Of a stretch of 64,000 bases of DNA, positions 60,621 through 64,000 are shown piece after piece. Each line of letters starts with the position of its first letter. The first letter of the stretch is position 1. The position numbers were made by a program, and so were the translations under genes. Source of the DNA: Heterostelium multicystogenum (Eukaryota > Evosea > Eumycetozoa > Acytosteliales > Acytosteliaceae); NCBI GenBank assembly GCA_003667245.1, contig RCNN01000065.1, positions 1-64,000 on the forward strand, read 5' to 3'. The notes under the pieces were generated by a model. It was given only the letters and a program-made list of their open reading frames with translations, ran no database searches and was not told the DNA's origin.

Positions 60621-62544
60621 TCATGCCTGGTTGGGTGATGGGGGTGGTGATGGCGATGGTGACCTGGATTGTCTTTCTTTCTCTCTTTGTTCTTTTCTCA
60701 GTTGTTGCTGTCTCCTTCTTTCAGCTTGTTCCTCGCTGAATTGGAGATACTTGGAGTAGAGTTGCTCGAATTGCTCACCGCTACTTTCGGGTGCGTAGAA
60801 GTGAGTAGGCAAAAGTTCGTTCATGAATTTGTTGAAGAAATGGTCCTTTTCATTCATTTCAGCAAGATGAGGGTAGAGGTTGTTTTGGCAGAACTGCTCT
60901 TTGAGTGGACTGACTTGATCCTGGTTGAAAAGGTTAAGTGGAGCCGTTGATGTTCGGTCTTTGAGAGTAAAATTGAAAAGATAAAGGGGATTGGGTGGTG
61001 CAACAGGTGATCTAATTGAAAACGGTGATTTCAAAGCAATCTCTAACATTCTTCTATCGCAATAGCCATTTCCAATTGCCAAAACGAAAACCAATCATCT
61101 TTCTAATTTGATATTGAATAAATGATGCTCCTTCCACTTTCGAATCTGACCCATTCTTCTTCCTCGTTTGAGTCGCTGCTCCTTGTCTTAAATGAAGTCT
61201 CCACCACTTTGAATGAATTGATTCTTCTAACATTCTTTGAATTTACACGATATGCCAGCATTTCTGCATCACGATCCACTGGAACTGTTTTCCAAGCTTG
61301 ATCCTTGCCTCCAACCTCTTCTTTGCCACTGGCCTCGACTTCCTCTACCTCCTCTTCTTCATCTTCATCGTCGTCGTCTTCATTTTCTTCCTCTTGTTTA
61401 TGGTGTCTTCTGTTCTTCTTCTTTTGTTTATCTTCGCTTAAATCTTTGTAGGTTCGTCTGTGATGGGTGAAATTGTGGTAGGAGTTAGAGCCAAGATAGA
61501 GTGAGAGAATAGATTCGTTGATTTCGTCAAGTGTCAATTTGGTTCCGAGGTATTTCTTGGGCAGAACATAGTGGTAGGTTCTGCTTGTGCATTGTCTTCT
61601 TGGGTCGAATGATCGACTGGTTGGGCGAGTGCCAATATGCGCAGATTTTCAGGCAACCACTTGTTGATCTTCTCAATGATGACCGCGACTTTGTCTGGGT
61701 AGTATCCTGCTCCGTCTTCCACCTCGAGACAGCCCGCTAGAAGTGTGCTGAGGGAATGCACACCTTTGTCGGTACGACTCGACCTGCTCCATCTGATACG
61801 ATCAAGGTCGCCAAGATTAGAGGGCAGGATCAGTCCAGCCTTGAACAATGCCTGCTCAAGAGTGTTCTCGAGTGCATTGTAGCCAGAAATCTGGTACTCA
61901 AGTCCGTGGTATCCCGTGCCCACATACGCAAAGAGTATGGCCATTGGCGACTTCTTGAGTGTAGCCATTGCATCAATGTCCACCAAATGCTTGTTCTCGT
62001 CAAAGAATTGTTGGATCTTTGCAAAGTGAGCCATCTTTAGTTGGTGTGAAGTTTTGTCTTTTTCGCCCCTCTTGCTCTGGGGTGCTCTTGGGGTGCCTGC
62101 TGGAGTTGCATGAAATCTCTCCTCTTTAAAACTTTCTCTCGATATCTGCTCTGACATTTCTATTTTTGAATATATCCAATCCGTCTACAGTGTTACTGGC
62201 ACTACCATTTATATCCGATTGATGATGATGATCGTCATCACTATTGAAAAAGTTATCACTAATTAAGCCATCTTCATTGTTGTTCGTATTGTATCACCAT
62301 TTAAATTTGATGATGACGTTGATATTGTTGTCATTGCTCTAGAACCACTATAATCACTAAAAATGTTTGCTAATCTATTGAATCTACTTGTTGTATTCTT
62401 AATTCTGATAGCACTCCCAATAAAGTTGTTGTTGTTGGTGGTAGTGGTTATATTCGTGGTGGTGATGTTACTATTGTAGTATCTTAATATCAACCTATTG
62501 TTTAATGAAATAGTGTGTCGATAGATACTATGATTTGAAAGCAT
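60621..62544 (-). CDS. pus1: PUS1/TruA-type tRNA pseudouridine synthase, likely with mitochondrial presequence
   Basis: Converts uridines in tRNA (and some snRNA/mRNA) to pseudouridine. Family motifs in order are AYVGTGYHGLEYQ, IRWSRSSRTDKGVHS (catalytic Asp in RTDKG), RTYHYVLPKKYLG, SYHNFTHHR, then IQYQIRKMIGF, IALKSPFSIRSPVAPPNPLYL. A strongly acidic insertion (EDDDDEDEEEEVEEVEA) lies between the two halves. The C-terminus is Arg/Glu-rich, ending SPSPSPPPSPNQA. At least five single-base shifts occur: near 62290, near 62140, about 61590, the AAA run near 61140, and the TTTT-like run near 61090. The methionine at 62157 is an internal candidate, but upstream from ATG 62544 lies a basic, acid-free N-terminus (MLSNHSIYRHTISLNNRLIL) typical of mitochondrial import. 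PUS1 is dual-located in other eukaryotes. Confidence 0.82.
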
Positions 62545-63338
62545 AATTACTATAGATATCAAAACCAAATATATATTTCGTTATTGTATATTACAATGAT
62601 TATTATTAATCCCACACTTTCAAATATCAATAGTAATAATTATTATTGGAGCACGTTTTGTCTATTTATAGATAAACCCAATTGGTATCTATCAAACTAA
62701 AGAATTTGATAAAGGAGTTGTGTCAAAAAATTAAGAATACAGAAACCGAAGCATTTCCCAATCATCATTGAAATAATGTAAAAACAATTTAATTAAAAAT
62801 CTTTTATTTTATGTAAAAAATGGGCAGTCATTCATACAAATACTAAATGCTAATGAATTAAAAGTTAATACAAGTAGTAACAATCTATCTGTTTGGGTAT
62901 AAATTTTATCAAAAAAATCTCAATACAAGATTAATTATTGTGATAAAAAAAAATATCCAAATAAAATGTGACACAAGTCAACCACACTTTTGCCCAAACA
63001 AGTTCAAAAGGTGATAACTATTTGACAACAGACAAACAAACAAACAACTAAAAGCAAGAGAATCATTCATTCATCTCAATTTTAAAACCACTACACGTAA
63101 TAATATACCACTAACTAACCCTGTTTGAATTTTAAAATAATCCTATTTGCAAAATAACTAAATTTAAATTAAATCATCAGCAGCATTTAATGAATAAAAA
63201 ATCAACAACAACTTCAACATTTATAAATAACAAACAACAACAATAATAGTAGTAGTAACTATAACTATATAGATAGAATTCAAAATATATATAATCATAT
63301 TGAAACTGAAAACTGTGCTGCAAAGAATATTTCAAAAA
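62545..63338. other. Divergent promoter region between PUS1 and thiolase
   Basis: About 0.8 kb of AT-rich DNA with A/T tracts and CAA repeats near 63220-63245. No RNA gene or repeat beyond these is seen. Confidence 0.55.
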
Positions 63339-64000
63339 ATGATTTCAAACAACTTTGAGAGAGTAGCTATTGTTAGTTATGTGAGAACACCTATGGGAGG
63401 TTTCAATGGATCGCTTGCCTCGCTCAGCGCTGTAGAGTTGGCTTCGATTGCCATTAGAAAGGCAATTGAGAATGTAAATAATCCTAAACTTGTAGAGTCG
63501 ATCGATGAAGTTCTCCTTGGTAATGTTCTCTCAGCAAATGTTGGACAAGCACCAGCTAAGCAAGCTGCTCTTGGTGCTGGTATTCCAAACTCAGTACCAT
63601 GCACAACCATCAATAAAGTCTGTGCATCTGGAATGAAGGCTGTAATGCTAGGTGCCAATCTTATTCAAAACTGACAATGCCAAAGTTATGTGTCGCTGGT
63701 GGTTTTGAATCAATGTCAAACGTACCCTACTATTTGGCAAGTGCTCGTAATGGATATCGTATGGGACACTCACAAATGATCGATGGAATGATTAAGGATG
63801 GTTTGACAGATCCATTGGTAATTTTCCACATGGGACTAGCTGCAGAGCGTTGCTCCAAAGACTACTCAATCTCCAAACAAGAGCAAGATGAATATGCCCT
63901 CAACAGCTACCGTCGTGCACAAGAGGCAACCAAGAATGGTTGGTTCAATGAAGAAATTGTTCCAATCACCATCCCAGGAACTAAAGCAAAACCAGCAACC
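63339..64000 (+). CDS. Acetyl-CoA C-acetyltransferase (thiolase), 3' end missing
   Basis: Condenses two acetyl-CoA to acetoacetyl-CoA, or cleaves it. The thiolase N-terminal domain is evident: VAIVSYVRTPMGGFNGSLAS, VLLGNVLSANVGQAPAKQAA and the active-site Cys in TTINKVCASGMKAVML. It continues as CVAGGFESMSNVPYYLAS and KQEQDEYALNSYRRAQEATK before the window ends. The first ATG in frame is 63339 (MISNNFERV). I see no strong presequence, so cytosolic or mitochondrial location is open. Two apparent extra bases break the frame: one in the AAAA run near 63669 and one near 63687. The protein reads as a normal thiolase on both sides. Confidence 0.88.

Overview
The window looks like a nuclear contig from a dictyostelid (social amoeba). 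Intergenic DNA and introns are extremely AT-rich, with many CAA, ATT and homopolymer tracts. Introns are short (about 50-130 nt) GT-AG introns. Several genes are dictyostelid-type: a cytosolic IRE-family (Irl) kinase, a large single-exon ankyrin-type protein, and a Fray-type Ste20 kinase with Arg-rich low-complexity ends. Coding GC is higher than I would expect for D. discoideum, so another dictyostelid is likely; the species cannot be fixed from the sequence.

Layout. 1-1003 (-): broken, unrecognised partial gene. 1004-6691: almost gene-free. 6692-7722 (-): ribosomal protein eS4. 8499-12835 (+): Irl kinase. 12928-13267 (-): small broken gene. 15373-17164 (+): POT-family peptide transporter. 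17407-17879 and 18835-19739 (-): two small secreted proteins, one emfourin-like and one a 2H phosphoesterase. 20084-20614 (-): membrane protein. 21292-23411 (+): PIF1 helicase. 23852-26885 (+): NatA auxiliary subunit NAA15. 28153-32210 (+): an F-box protein fused to a DOCK-type DHR2 Rho-GEF domain with a Pro-rich tail. 32545-34659 (+): ankyrin-type protein. 36923-39937 (-): Fray/OSR1-type kinase with RD and RS repeats. 39938-46496: gene desert. 46497-48840 (-): CFIm68/CPSF6-like RRM protein. 49828-49898 (+): tRNA-Gly, apparent anticodon ACC. 49930-50507 (-): unknown. 51307-52665 (+): RsuA/RluB-type pseudouridine synthase. 52699-54368 (-): WD-repeat protein with a possible F-box. 57590-58026 (+): endosulfine-like. 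58337-60106 (-): cytosolic Phe-tRNA synthetase alpha. 60621-62544 (-): PUS1-type pseudouridine synthase. 63339-end (+): acetyl-CoA acetyltransferase.

The genes do not form one pathway. They are a normal eukaryotic mixture of translation and RNA modification (eS4, PheRS, two pseudouridine synthases, tRNA), mRNA 3' processing (CFIm68), protein acetylation (NAA15), helicase, transport and signalling (Irl, Fray, F-box-DOCK, endosulfine).

At least ten genes are interrupted by single-base frame changes, mostly in short homopolymers, although the encoded families remain conserved once the frames are joined. This is more like homopolymer sequencing error in thinly covered parts of the assembly than gene death. 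POT, PIF1, NAA15, F-box-DOCK, the ankyrin-type gene and the two secreted-protein genes read cleanly. The most novel gene is the F-box-DHR2 fusion.
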